From the NCBI GenBank assembly GCA_905182425.1, contig CAJJBP010000015.1, positions 1 to 64,000 of the forward strand: 64,000 bases of DNA, read 5' to 3'. The DNA is from an uncultured Planktomarina sp. (GTDB lineage Bacteria > Pseudomonadota > Alphaproteobacteria > Rhodobacterales > Rhodobacteraceae). The position numbers were made by a program, and so were the translations under genes. The notes below the pieces were generated by a model that had not been told where the DNA came from, ran no database searches, and saw only the letters and a program-made list of their open reading frames with translations. Below, one piece after another: positions 37,124-46,271 of the stretch. Position 1 is the stretch's first letter, and the number at the start of each line of letters is the position of its first letter.

Positions 37124-38920
37124 ATGAGAAAATCATCAATTAGTACGATTGTCGCTATTTTAGCAATTTGGACCCAAGTAGTGCTGGCTCAAACTGTGCC
37201 ATCTGGGCTTTCCTGGGTGCAAATAGCGGCTCATCCAGAGAAGTTCCAAGCCCTTGAACGCATCAGAAATTACACCAAAAATTTTGGCAACGTCGTCGGT
37301 TACGAAATTGGAGGCGGTTGGTACGGTATTGCACTTGGCCCCTACACGAGAACCTTTGCAGAAGATGCTTTGAACGAATACATTGGCTCAGGCCTTATTC
37401 CAGAAGATAGTTTTGTATCAAATGGCACATCTTACCAGACACAATACTACCCGTTGATGAATACTGAAACCATGCAAGTTGAGACTCCTAAAACAACCAT
37501 ACTGGGCGACTCAGTAACTACCGGGTCACAGATTGTTCAGGCAGAAAATACCAAAGAAGCACCAATGATTTCTGTTGCGGCTGAAGTGGAGGCTGAAAGA
37601 CCAGAAGAACAATTTGCCCGCGCCCAGTCATCCGAGCGAAATATGAGTAGGAAGCAAAAACAAATTTTGCAAAAAGCATTGGCTTGGTCTGGCCATTATA
37701 CTGGAAAGATTGATGGCCTTTACGGCCCCGGAACGCGAGGCGCTATGACCCTATGGCAAACCGAAAATGGATTTATGCCAACAGGTGTCTTAACTGCATT
37801 GCAGCGTGAAAGCGCATTGAATGTCTATAATTCGTTCTTAGCGGATATGGGTTTTGGTACGGCTTTCGATCTTCGCTCAGGCATTTCGGTTGAAGTGCCA
37901 AAAAACATTCTAGGCTCCGCCCAATACGATCCACCTTTCATCCGCTTTGAATCAAAAGATTTAATAGATGCAAGGCTCATTTTAATAAGCCAAACTGGTG
38001 GCCAAGCCCGCTTGATAGCGCTCTTCGATGTGCTGCAAACATTAGAACTGTTTCCAACGAACGGCTCAAAAGAGCTGGGTAAATCAAACTTTAAATTTGA
38101 GGGTGAGACTGATTTACACTACATTTCCGGTTTTGCTCGCTTGAATGCAGGTGAAATAAAAGGTGCTATCCTCGTTTGGCCACTCGAGCGAGGCGCGGAC
38201 TACCAGCGCGTTGAAGATGAGATTTTTGGTAGTTTCACGCGCATTTCGGGCGTTTTGGAGGATCCAGAAAACTTGAATACTGACGTTAGTCCGACTGATT
38301 ATTTGGCAGGCTTGGAACTTAAACAGCCCAGCCTATCACGTTCGGGCGTTTTTGTAGATCAGCAAGCAACTGTTATTACAGCACGCGATGATCTTGATAC
38401 ATGTACTAACATAAAACTCGGCGATGGGTCGAATGTGGGCATTGCCGCAAAAACAGATGACCTGATAGCACTACAGCCGACAACCCGACGCGCTCCAAGC
38501 ACCATAGCACGTTTGCGAAATTCACCAATCCAAGTGCCCCATCCAATTGTTATTGGAGGATATTCTTACGCTGGAGCGCTTGGTGCACCAACAATTTCAC
38601 TTGGAAGCGTTCAGAGCTTGGTTGATTTAGAGGGACGCAACGGTATCATACGCCTGCAAGTTAATACTCTGCTTGGAGACATCGGTGGACCAGTTTTTGA
38701 TAAAACCGGCGCTCTAATAGCAATATTGCTACCAAGCCGCGCACCAACCAACAAGCAACTGCCAAGTGGGGTTCACTTTGCAGCCTCCGCACAGATAAGT
38801 AAACTTATGCAAGTCCTTGGTGTCACATCGAAACCTACTACCAATTTGAAAAAAATTGATACGGTTTCACTATCCAAATTAGCACTAGAAACTGTAGTGC
38901 TAGTACAATGCTGGGATTGA
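37124..38920 (+). CDS. SPOR/peptidoglycan-binding protein with a degenerate trypsin-like domain
   Basis: A 598-residue exported protein: signal peptide (to about residue 22), a SPOR-like repeat region (about 30-90, SGLSWVQIAAHPEK and GWYGIALGPYTR), a linker, a peptidoglycan-binding domain 1 (about 177-235, KALAWSGHYTGKIDGLYGPG) and a C-terminal trypsin-like fold (about 400-565). The triad is mostly gone: GDSGGP is GDIGGP with Ile520 at the Ser site, and the His region reads VITARDDLDTC. An Asp at 446 remains. It probably binds septal or lateral wall glycan as a pseudo-enzyme. Related roseobacter proteins seem to share part of this loss, from memory. Confidence 0.75.
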   Translation: MRKSSISTIVAILAIWTQVVLAQTVPSGLSWVQIAAHPEKFQALERIRNYTKNFGNVVGYEIGGGWYGIALGPYTRTFAEDALNEYIGSGLIPEDSFVSNGTSYQTQYYPLMNTETMQVETPKTTILGDSVTTGSQIVQAENTKEAPMISVAAEVEAERPEEQFARAQSSERNMSRKQKQILQKALAWSGHYTGKIDGLYGPGTRGAMTLWQTENGFMPTGVLTALQRESALNVYNSFLADMGFGTAFDLRSGISVEVPKNILGSAQYDPPFIRFESKDLIDARLILISQTGGQARLIALFDVLQTLELFPTNGSKELGKSNFKFEGETDLHYISGFARLNAGEIKGAILVWPLERGADYQRVEDEIFGSFTRISGVLEDPENLNTDVSPTDYLAGLELKQPSLSRSGVFVDQQATVITARDDLDTCTNIKLGDGSNVGIAAKTDDLIALQPTTRRAPSTIARLRNSPIQVPHPIVIGGYSYAGALGAPTISLGSVQSLVDLEGRNGIIRLQVNTLLGDIGGPVFDKTGALIAILLPSRAPTNKQLPSGVHFAASAQISKLMQVLGVTSKPTTNLKKIDTVSLSKLALETVVLVQCWD

Positions 38921-38962
38921 GAATCTAAAGCAAATATTCTTCGACACCGTTCAACAGAAATT

Positions 38963-40549
38963 TTAACCCAAAATACCTGGCGTTAAATAAATCAGTGTTG
39001 GACCATCTGCATCGAACGCATCAGCAACAGCTTTTTGCATTTCAGAAATCGTTTTCGGAGCCACTGCCGCCGCACCATAAGCTTCTGCCAGTTTTACAAA
39101 ATTTGGGTTCTTAGCGACAACTGCATTGGGTGCAATTTGCGCAGTGCGCATACTATCCTCAATTTCCTTTAGTTTACCGTTATCCCAAAGGATTATCGGT
39201 AGAGCCTGCCCTAATTCGACAGCTGTTCCTAATTCCTGCACTGTATACTGAAATCCATAGTCCCCCGCTATTGCTAAAGTTGGCTTATTTGGACGGGCAA
39301 CCGCACCGCCTATTGCAGCTGGCAGCGCGTAACCCAACGTACCAAACCCTGACGGATGATGCCAATGTTTAGGCTGTTCCAGAGGCCAAACTTCTTTCGC
39401 CACATATGCAAATTGGGTCATATCAGAATAGATCATCGTCTCATTAGGTATGGCGTCCCGCAACGCATCAGCTATGGCTATAATACCAGGGCGCTCTGCT
39501 TCAGTCTCAGCTCGCCATGTCTTACGTTGGCTAACAACTTGTGATGGTTCCCATTTAGATTGAGATTTAGGTAAAACGCGCAATAGTGCGACTAACGCAT
39601 CTTTTGCACGCGCTTGTATTCCAACATCTGCACGGTGATGGTCACTGAGGCATTCGGGGTCAATGTCGATGCGGTACAGTGGACAATTATGACCGATATG
39701 ATCGCGCCATAAGTCCACCTCACTCAGCTCTGTGCCAATGGCTACGACACAGTCCGCTTCGGCCATAATTTGGGCAGAACTAGGTCGCGCCAAAGCGGCT
39801 CCAAAATTCAACGGATAACTGAAAGGGACGATACCCCGTCCCGCGTAGGTCTCAAAACACGCCGCACCACAGGCCTTATGAGTGCTATATAATAGTGAAC
39901 CGGCATCGGCGGCTCCACCACCAATTATAAAAAGGGGCTTTCGAGCTTTGGTCAATGCGTGTGCCAAACCGTTCAAATCTAAGTCGGTTTCTCCGCGTGA
40001 CGCAGTAAGCGTTGTTGTATTGGCCGGAGCCGGGACTGCTAAACCTTCCAGCTGTGAAATTGGTATCTGAATATGCTTACTTCTTGGACGCTGTGTTTGG
40101 AACTCCATCAAAGCTCGATCAATTAACGCATATACGGCCTTGGCAGTATTCGCTTGGTAGGACCAATCACACACACTCCCCGCAGCAGATTCTTGATCCA
40201 ACATTTGATGCAGTTGTCCGCGACATGCTGCTACTTCGTCAAGGCAGCTCGACAACACAAGAATAGGCACTGAGTCCGAATATGCCTGACCCATTGCAGT
40301 CATAATGTTGCAAACGCCCGGGCCAGTAATCACGTAGGCAACGCCAGGTTTTCCAGTTGCACGCGCGTACCCATCAGCCATAAAACCAGCACCTTGCTCA
40401 TGACGGGCTAAAAAGTGACGGATACCCGCTTCCTCAATACCGCGATACATTTCTTGATTGTGAACACCTGGAATACCAAAAATCACTTCAACGCCACGAT
40501 CTTTCAACATATGAGAAATTTGCGCGCCTAACGTTTTCCTATCTTGCAT
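38963..40549 (-). CDS. ThDP-dependent decarboxylase, AruI-like (5-guanidino-2-oxopentanoate decarboxylase)
   Basis: A 528-residue thiamine-diphosphate enzyme of the acetolactate synthase type. Motifs: VIFGIPGVHNQEMYRGIEEA, the catalytic Glu in RHEQGAGFMADGYARATGKPG, and a C-terminal ThDP domain with GFGTLGYALPAAIG and AGDYGFQYTVQELGTA followed by WDNG. The GVHNQEMYRG start and overall style are those of enzymes decarboxylating 2-ketoarginine in the arginine transaminase pathway. Other 2-oxoacids are possible. ATG at 40549 follows GGAG and overlaps the trkH stop (TGATG), so it is coupled to a potassium transporter gene, an odd pairing. Confidence 0.8.
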   Translation of the reverse strand: MQDRKTLGAQISHMLKDRGVEVIFGIPGVHNQEMYRGIEEAGIRHFLARHEQGAGFMADGYARATGKPGVAYVITGPGVCNIMTAMGQAYSDSVPILVLSSCLDEVAACRGQLHQMLDQESAAGSVCDWSYQANTAKAVYALIDRALMEFQTQRPRSKHIQIPISQLEGLAVPAPANTTTLTASRGETDLDLNGLAHALTKARKPLFIIGGGAADAGSLLYSTHKACGAACFETYAGRGIVPFSYPLNFGAALARPSSAQIMAEADCVVAIGTELSEVDLWRDHIGHNCPLYRIDIDPECLSDHHRADVGIQARAKDALVALLRVLPKSQSKWEPSQVVSQRKTWRAETEAERPGIIAIADALRDAIPNETMIYSDMTQFAYVAKEVWPLEQPKHWHHPSGFGTLGYALPAAIGGAVARPNKPTLAIAGDYGFQYTVQELGTAVELGQALPIILWDNGKLKEIEDSMRTAQIAPNAVVAKNPNFVKLAEAYGAAAVAPKTISEMQKAVADAFDADGPTLIYLTPGILG

Positions 40550-41997
40550 CAGTTTCTCCAAAATCTAAGTGTCAACAATGTGTATACGGCCAAAAGTTCA
40601 AGCCTGCCCAGGAGCATAGTGGCGGCCAAAATCCATTTGGCGACATCATTTAGGCTTCCATAATTTCCCGAAGGGCCGATCACCTCACCTAGGCCAGGTC
40701 CAATATTCGCAATTGCTGCCGCTGCACCAGAAATCGCCGTTAACATATCCAACCCAGTGAAGATCAACGCCAAAGCAGATACACCCAAGGACACGAAAAA
40801 GATCACAAAAAACGAAATCACAGAATTCACAACATCGCCCCCCACAATTCGCCCCTGATAGCGCATCGTAAATATACCATTAGGGCTGTTAATTTTGTTT
40901 AACTGCATTCGAATTGCAGAAAACAACAACTGGTAGCGAAAAACTTTGACCGAACATGAGGTAGATCCCGCACATCCTCCAATAAGGCCAGCGTAGAAAA
41001 AGACAATGACAGCAACAGGGCCCCAGCTACTATAATCCGCACTTGCGTAACCCGTGCCAGTAACAATTGATACCACATTGAACAGCGCTTTGCGGAACCC
41101 TAATTCACCAGCCAAACCACCACCCTGCCACAACAACAACGTCAAAATACCCACAACAACGGCTAAGATTGCAAAAAAAGCTTGGATTTGAGTATCTTTG
41201 AACAAAGATTGTGGCTGTCCGTTTACCAATTGCACGTATCGCACAAACGGTAATGCTGCGAGGCACATAAAGAATGCCCCAGCGTATTCTGTACTAGCAC
41301 CAAACCTTTCAAAAGAGGCGTCGTATGTCGAAAACCCACCTGTTGCAATGGTGGTCATAGCATGAAGCAGCGCATCAAAAGTGCGCATCCCACTAGCCAG
41401 GTAGACTAGTGCACAAATAGTAGTTAGCGCGAAGTAGAGCCATGCGATTTGCGAAGCAATTTCAGTTGCTCGGGGTAAAATTTTCCCGAAAGTATCAAAC
41501 CCTTCCGACCGAAATATCTGCATTCCACCAACGCGAAGTTCAGGCAAAAATACCATCGCTACAACAATAATTCCAATGCCACCTAACCACTGCAAGATTG
41601 ACCGCCAAAGCAAAAGGCTATCAGGCAAACTATCAAGACCAGTAAAAACCGTAGCACCCGTGGTGGTCAAACCCGACATCGCCTCGAAGAATGCATCAGT
41701 ATAACTGGCCTCAGTAGCGCCCATCACAAAAGGAAGCGCTCCAAAAATAGGTAATGCTATCCAAACACTCGTAGTCAAAAGAAACGTTTGCTGCAACGAA
41801 AGCCCACGCGCCTCTTCCCTACGCGTTGCAAGATAAAGCATTGCTCCAAACAGAATGGTTATTAGGGCTGACTCCAAAAAGACACCCCAATGATTATTAC
41901 CACGTGCTAAATCTAGCGCAAAAGGAAACAGCATTGTGAGGCCAAGAAAGCCAACCAACAATCCAATTACATTTAAGACGGGTCGCACATCGAACAT
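40549..41997 (-). CDS. trkH: Trk-type potassium uptake protein TrkH
   Basis: A 482-residue membrane subunit with four M1-P-M2 repeats. The selectivity-filter turns are visible in order: SGLTTTGATV, TTIATGGFST, SIVTGTGYAS and the more divergent AIANIGPGLG. It works with the cytosolic regulator TrkA, not found in this window. The gene is followed by the ThDP decarboxylase with a one-base overlap. Confidence 0.95.
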   Translation of the reverse strand: MFDVRPVLNVIGLLVGFLGLTMLFPFALDLARGNNHWGVFLESALITILFGAMLYLATRREEARGLSLQQTFLLTTSVWIALPIFGALPFVMGATEASYTDAFFEAMSGLTTTGATVFTGLDSLPDSLLLWRSILQWLGGIGIIVVAMVFLPELRVGGMQIFRSEGFDTFGKILPRATEIASQIAWLYFALTTICALVYLASGMRTFDALLHAMTTIATGGFSTYDASFERFGASTEYAGAFFMCLAALPFVRYVQLVNGQPQSLFKDTQIQAFFAILAVVVGILTLLLWQGGGLAGELGFRKALFNVVSIVTGTGYASADYSSWGPVAVIVFFYAGLIGGCAGSTSCSVKVFRYQLLFSAIRMQLNKINSPNGIFTMRYQGRIVGGDVVNSVISFFVIFFVSLGVSALALIFTGLDMLTAISGAAAAIANIGPGLGEVIGPSGNYGSLNDVAKWILAATMLLGRLELLAVYTLLTLRFWRN

Positions 41998-42037
41998 GGG
42001 GTAAGCGTTGGCTGCGTTTCAGGTTCAAGTCAAGTAA

Positions 42038-43141
42038 TCAACCAACGTGAAACAAACCAGAGAAGGTCTGGGGATCAAGGCTTGTCTGAGCGAATGTATC
42101 ACCCTCAGTTAGCACTGATATAGCATCGTGGCTGTGCAGACTTTCTTGATGGCTCGCAATAACCCTGAAATCACCAACCCGAGGATCCAGCTGCAACTGT
42201 TCACAGAACAGGCGAGCGGCATCTTCCACAAATATTGGGTTGGCAGCGTTCAACTCTGCAAAGGCTTGCTCGTCTTCTCGTTTGACCATGACTTGTGTTT
42301 CTGTCGGAACCGCAAGTCTGCACAGATCAATCAGATCCTCAAACCATAGACAGTTCTTTTGTGGATTCAAAACAAGCGAAATGCGTGCCACCGATCGCTG
42401 CGAGTGGGGCGTAGCTAATTGACCGCGCATGGATCTCGCATGCTCGGCCAATTCGAGCGAGCATGGACAGGTTGATGAATAGACATAGTCCAAGTGAATT
42501 ATGCGGTGACGTACGCCCTCTACCTCAACCAGTTCTAGCGCTATATCATAATATTGATATCCACTTAAGCCACTACGCAAACTTTCGACCTTCGCAGGGA
42601 ACGACAGTCGCATTTGAATTCGAGCATCAAAGCTGTCAAGATCGTTTTTGTAATCGTCCAGTGCGCGCTCGATAACATCGAAGCTGAATGTTTCCTCGGA
42701 ACGACGGTAGAACGTGCGCATTATGCGCGACATATTTATACCTTTTTTTCCAGCTTCCAAGGACACCGAACCTGTGACGGAGGTCTCAAGCTGAACCGGC
42801 CCATTATTCCGAGTTTGAAACCTAATAGGTAGGCGAAAATTTGAAATACCTACATGTTGAATTTGCTGTTTAGCGCCGCGAATTAAAGAAGAGGGGCCAT
42901 TTTGAAGATCTGGCAAGCTCGCTTTATAAGCCGTATCAACTACGAAATCTTCAGGATAAGCACGTGCTAAAGCAGGGTAGTTTTCTGCAGTATTACTTGG
43001 TAGGAGCCGTCCAATCAGTGGATCAAGATCCTGCATTTCAACAGGGCTTGCACCGGCGACCCAGGTCCTTAGGAGCAATAGGGCCGTCTCCGCCTCTTCA
43101 CGTGTCGGGGGAGATTCCAATTTAGTGGAATGGATGTTCAT
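42038..43141 (-). CDS. folE2: GTP cyclohydrolase FolE2 (type IB)
   Basis: A 367-residue enzyme making dihydroneopterin triphosphate from GTP for folate and queuosine-type pathways. Family signs: VGISNFRLPIRF near residue 98, GKKGINMSRIMRTFY and the metal-site segment STCPCSLELAEH with its cysteine. Unlike FolE it can use metals other than zinc, so it is commonly kept for zinc-poor conditions. It is the only GTP cyclohydrolase here, 12 kb from folP-folB. No Zur site can be identified by eye. The 189 bases upstream and to yciB show no separate gene. Confidence 0.95.
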   Translation of the reverse strand: MNIHSTKLESPPTREEAETALLLLRTWVAGASPVEMQDLDPLIGRLLPSNTAENYPALARAYPEDFVVDTAYKASLPDLQNGPSSLIRGAKQQIQHVGISNFRLPIRFQTRNNGPVQLETSVTGSVSLEAGKKGINMSRIMRTFYRRSEETFSFDVIERALDDYKNDLDSFDARIQMRLSFPAKVESLRSGLSGYQYYDIALELVEVEGVRHRIIHLDYVYSSTCPCSLELAEHARSMRGQLATPHSQRSVARISLVLNPQKNCLWFEDLIDLCRLAVPTETQVMVKREDEQAFAELNAANPIFVEDAARLFCEQLQLDPRVGDFRVIASHQESLHSHDAISVLTEGDTFAQTSLDPQTFSGLFHVG

Positions 43142-43330
43142 GGCAATTTCCCCGTCTTTCAGGTGCGGGCCTTTCTTATCAACTTAAGAATGATACGCTA
43201 TTTGTAATTGTATGTCCAAGAATTAGCTCAATTTAAAGTAATTCAAGAGGATTATCTAAATTACGCACTGGTAAAAGCAACGTCCAAAGCAAAATTTAAA
43301 TCTTCCAGGAGGTCTTTTTCACTCTCTAAG

Positions 43331-43930
43331 TCAATCTCTCTTTCCAATAGCATATTTACTAAGCAATGCACTCTGCATCATGAAAAACGCAAACAAAGCA
43401 GCGGTTAAGCCAAACGTCTTAAAATAAACCCAAGTATCGGTTGAAAAGCTACGCCAGACAGCCTCGTTAGCGAGGGCCAAACCAAAGAAGAAAGCTGTGA
43501 AACGTCGGGTCAATATCATCCAGCCAGTATTTTCAAGAGGTATTAGATCTTGCATTACCACACGCAAATAGGATTGCCCTCGTAATAACCCAATTCCAAG
43601 AATCCCACCAAATAAGAGGTAGATAATTGTTGGCTTCATTTTGATGAAACTTGGGTCATTTAGCCAAACGGTTAGCCCCCCAAAGATAGTCACTAAGACC
43701 ACAGTCATGATTTGCATTGGTGAAATTTTACCAGTCAACCTCCACAAAATTGCTGTGGTAAAAAGTAAAAGTGGAATGAATAAGCCAGTAACTACGATAA
43801 AACCCTGGTAATCACTTCCCCCAATGGTGAAAATGCTCTCTTTTAAACGCATGTAGGCCACAAAAAAAGCTACAATTGGGCCCAACTCCAGCAACGGCTT
43901 CACCCATTTGGGTAGTGTATCTTCAGCCAT
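43331..43930 (-). CDS. yciB: Inner membrane-spanning protein YciB (septation protein A)
   Basis: A 199-residue protein with five to six helices (LELGPIVAFFVAYMRL, PTIIYLLFGGILGIGLLRGQ, GWMILTRRFTAFFFGLALAN, FFMMQSALLSKYAI), matching YciB/IspZ, linked to septation and envelope integrity. The annotated frame ends KYAIGKRD. If one base of the TTT run at 43341-43343 is dropped, reading continues to 43261 with an acidic, coding-like tail (REIDLESEKDLLEDLNFALD). This may be another one-base frame error or a fortuitous tail. Confidence 0.9.
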   Translation of the reverse strand: MAEDTLPKWVKPLLELGPIVAFFVAYMRLKESIFTIGGSDYQGFIVVTGLFIPLLLFTTAILWRLTGKISPMQIMTVVLVTIFGGLTVWLNDPSFIKMKPTIIYLLFGGILGIGLLRGQSYLRVVMQDLIPLENTGWMILTRRFTAFFFGLALANEAVWRSFSTDTWVYFKTFGLTAALFAFFMMQSALLSKYAIGKRD

Positions 43931-43945
43931 ATTAATTAGTTCCTT

Positions 43946-44848
43946 TTATCTCGCAAATTCAACTATCACAGCACCCAGCGCGATCAACGCTATCAGCACA
44001 ACCCGGCTCAGTCCAACCGTCTCTTTAAGGAAAACCCAGCCGATGAGGGCTGCAAATACTGTTGAGGTTTCCCTCAACACAGCAGCTTCACCAATTTTTC
44101 CTAATCGTGTCGCCATCAATAAAGACCCAAAAGAGGCAATGGCAACGATGCCACCCAAAGGCCCGCGCCATAACAATCCCTGGCCGCCGAGCAAGATATT
44201 ACGACTTCGCGCATAAATTAATCCTAAGATAGGCATGGACCAGCTGTCGATGACAAACAACCAAGCTAAGAAAGTAAATGGATCAGTTGAGGCCCTTATC
44301 CCATAGGCGTCATAACTAGTGTACAAAGCTACGAAAGCACCTGTGGCCAGTGCAAACCCCAATGCTGCGTTTAAAGTCTCACGCTCGAGCTTTAGGTTTT
44401 TTAAATTGTATAACGCCAGCCCAAATATCCCACTCAAAAGGACCGCTACTCCTACCAGTTGGCCCCAACTAAAAACTTCTCCAAAAAATAAAAATGCCGC
44501 AATGATCGTGAATAATGACCCTGATCCTCGCACTACTGGGTAAACAACTGTATAGGCACCTCTCATATAAGCCATAGCTTGTAAAACCTTATAGGCTGTG
44601 TGAATTCCCCAAGTGACCGCAAAGATTAACCACATATGAGGCTCAGGCCATGGCACCGCAATCAGTGCAATAGGTAGAGCAATAATACCATAGCTGATAT
44701 CTATAGCACCGCGCATAATCCATGGGTTCACAATGCCTTTCTGCATTGCTGCAAACGCAGCATGCAAAACAGCAGCCACAAGCGCTAAACACATAGCGAT
44801 ACTTCGGCCTAATTCTGTGCCTTCAACCAAAAGGACCCATTCGCCCAA
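43946..44848 (-). CDS. EamA/DMT-family transporter
   Basis: A 300-residue protein with about ten helices in two EamA repeats (LALVAAVLHAAFAAMQKGIV, AYTVVYPVVRGSGSLFTIIA; second ALGFALATGAFVALYTSYDA, AAVLRETSTVFAALIGWVFL). The start at 44848 would be TTG with GGAG upstream; the first ATG is at 44794 inside helix 1, so the longer form is more likely. It directly follows ftsY and is followed by yciB on the same strand. Substrate unknown. Confidence 0.85.
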   Translation of the reverse strand: MGEWVLLVEGTELGRSIAMCLALVAAVLHAAFAAMQKGIVNPWIMRGAIDISYGIIALPIALIAVPWPEPHMWLIFAVTWGIHTAYKVLQAMAYMRGAYTVVYPVVRGSGSLFTIIAAFLFFGEVFSWGQLVGVAVLLSGIFGLALYNLKNLKLERETLNAALGFALATGAFVALYTSYDAYGIRASTDPFTFLAWLFVIDSWSMPILGLIYARSRNILLGGQGLLWRGPLGGIVAIASFGSLLMATRLGKIGEAAVLRETSTVFAALIGWVFLKETVGLSRVVLIALIALGAVIVEFAR

Positions 44849-44852
44849 AAGC

Positions 44853-46073
44853 TTAGACTCCAGTCAACGCATTGGCAAAATCTTCTGGATCGAAAACGTC
44901 GAGATCATCTATTTTCTCACCCACCCCAATTGCGTGAATAGGAAGCGCAAACTTATCTGCAAGCGACACCAGAACGCCACCTTTTGCGGTCCCGTCCAAT
45001 TTAGTCATAATCAAACCTGATACATCTGCCAGTTTTTGGAATGCATCCACTTGGTTCAATGCATTTTGGCCAGTGGTCGCATCCAAAACCAAAAGTGTAT
45101 TATGCGGGGCTGTTGAATCTTTTTTGCGGATAACCCGTACGATCTTTGAAAGTTCTTCCATCAAATCTGCTCGGTTTTGCAAACGCCCGGCAGTATCTAT
45201 CATCAACAGATCGGCCCCATCTGCCTCAGCCTGTGTCATTGCCTCAAAAGCCAAACTGGCAGGATCAGATCCTTGAGGGGCAGTCATTACCGGTACTCCA
45301 GCACGATCTCCCCAGACTTTAAGCTGCTCAACAGCCGCTGCGCGAAACGTATCCCCAGCAGCTATTACAACTGATTTTCCAGCAATCTTAAATTGGCTTG
45401 CCAATTTACCAATAGTTGTCGTTTTCCCAGACCCATTCACACCAACAACCAAAATCACTTGGGGCTTCTTATTGTAGATCGGCATAGGCCGAGCAACGGG
45501 CTTCATGATCCGAGAAATCTCTTTTGAAAGGGCTATCTTAATTTCTGTAGTCGACATCTTTTTGCCATATAGATCTTGTGCCAAATTCGCTGTAATTCGA
45601 ATGGCTGTATCAACCCCCATATCGGATGCTATCAACAACTCCTCGAGCTGTTCTAACATCTCATCGTCAAGAACTCGGCGCGGCGTTCGCGAAAATAAAC
45701 CACCTTTCTCAGGCAAGGGGTTCGGAGGTGTAGTGTCAACGACGAGCTTTTCAAAACTTGCAGCTTCAGGGCTTGGCACGGCAGACTTTTCCACCAGGTC
45801 CCTTTCCGCAACAATAGCTACTGCGCCCGTTTCCAGCTCAGCCTTAGAAAGAATTTCCGAGAGCGTCGGGTCAACAGCACCTTCAGATCCCCCATCAGGA
45901 TTAGGCTCCTGATTGGATTTTGGTATCTCAACCACGGATTGTTTCCCTTGAGCATCAGGCTTTAATTCAACACTCTCGCCGACGGTATTCTCATCAACAA
46001 TGGCATTCAGACCCTCTTCTAGCTTTGCAGAAGATTTAAATAATCGTGATTTTAATTTCCCAAAAAAGGACAT
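44853..46073 (-). CDS. ftsY: Signal recognition particle receptor FtsY
   Basis: A 406-residue GTPase docking SRP-ribosome complexes to the membrane. An acidic, low-complexity A domain (about residues 1-110) precedes the NG domain with P-loop GVNGSGKTTTIGKLA, DTFRAAAVEQL, DTAGRLQNRADLM and TKLDGTAKGG. The order ftsY-EamA-yciB on one strand is seen in relatives. The 198 bases before it hold nothing I recognise. Confidence 0.97.
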   Translation of the reverse strand: MSFFGKLKSRLFKSSAKLEEGLNAIVDENTVGESVELKPDAQGKQSVVEIPKSNQEPNPDGGSEGAVDPTLSEILSKAELETGAVAIVAERDLVEKSAVPSPEAASFEKLVVDTTPPNPLPEKGGLFSRTPRRVLDDEMLEQLEELLIASDMGVDTAIRITANLAQDLYGKKMSTTEIKIALSKEISRIMKPVARPMPIYNKKPQVILVVGVNGSGKTTTIGKLASQFKIAGKSVVIAAGDTFRAAAVEQLKVWGDRAGVPVMTAPQGSDPASLAFEAMTQAEADGADLLMIDTAGRLQNRADLMEELSKIVRVIRKKDSTAPHNTLLVLDATTGQNALNQVDAFQKLADVSGLIMTKLDGTAKGGVLVSLADKFALPIHAIGVGEKIDDLDVFDPEDFANALTGV

Positions 46074-46271
46074 TCAAGCGCTCCAAAACTTTCACCGACC
46101 AAACACATCCAAAAAAATTGAGCCTATTTGATTTTTAGCAGAAGGTAATGATCAGGGAAGCAGAAGCCAATGGCACATATTCATTAGCCTAATTAATTCT
46201 TCAAAAAAGACTTACGTTTGCTCTCATAATGCACCAAGTTAAATCAGCAAAAAATACCCATCGCCAGGGAT

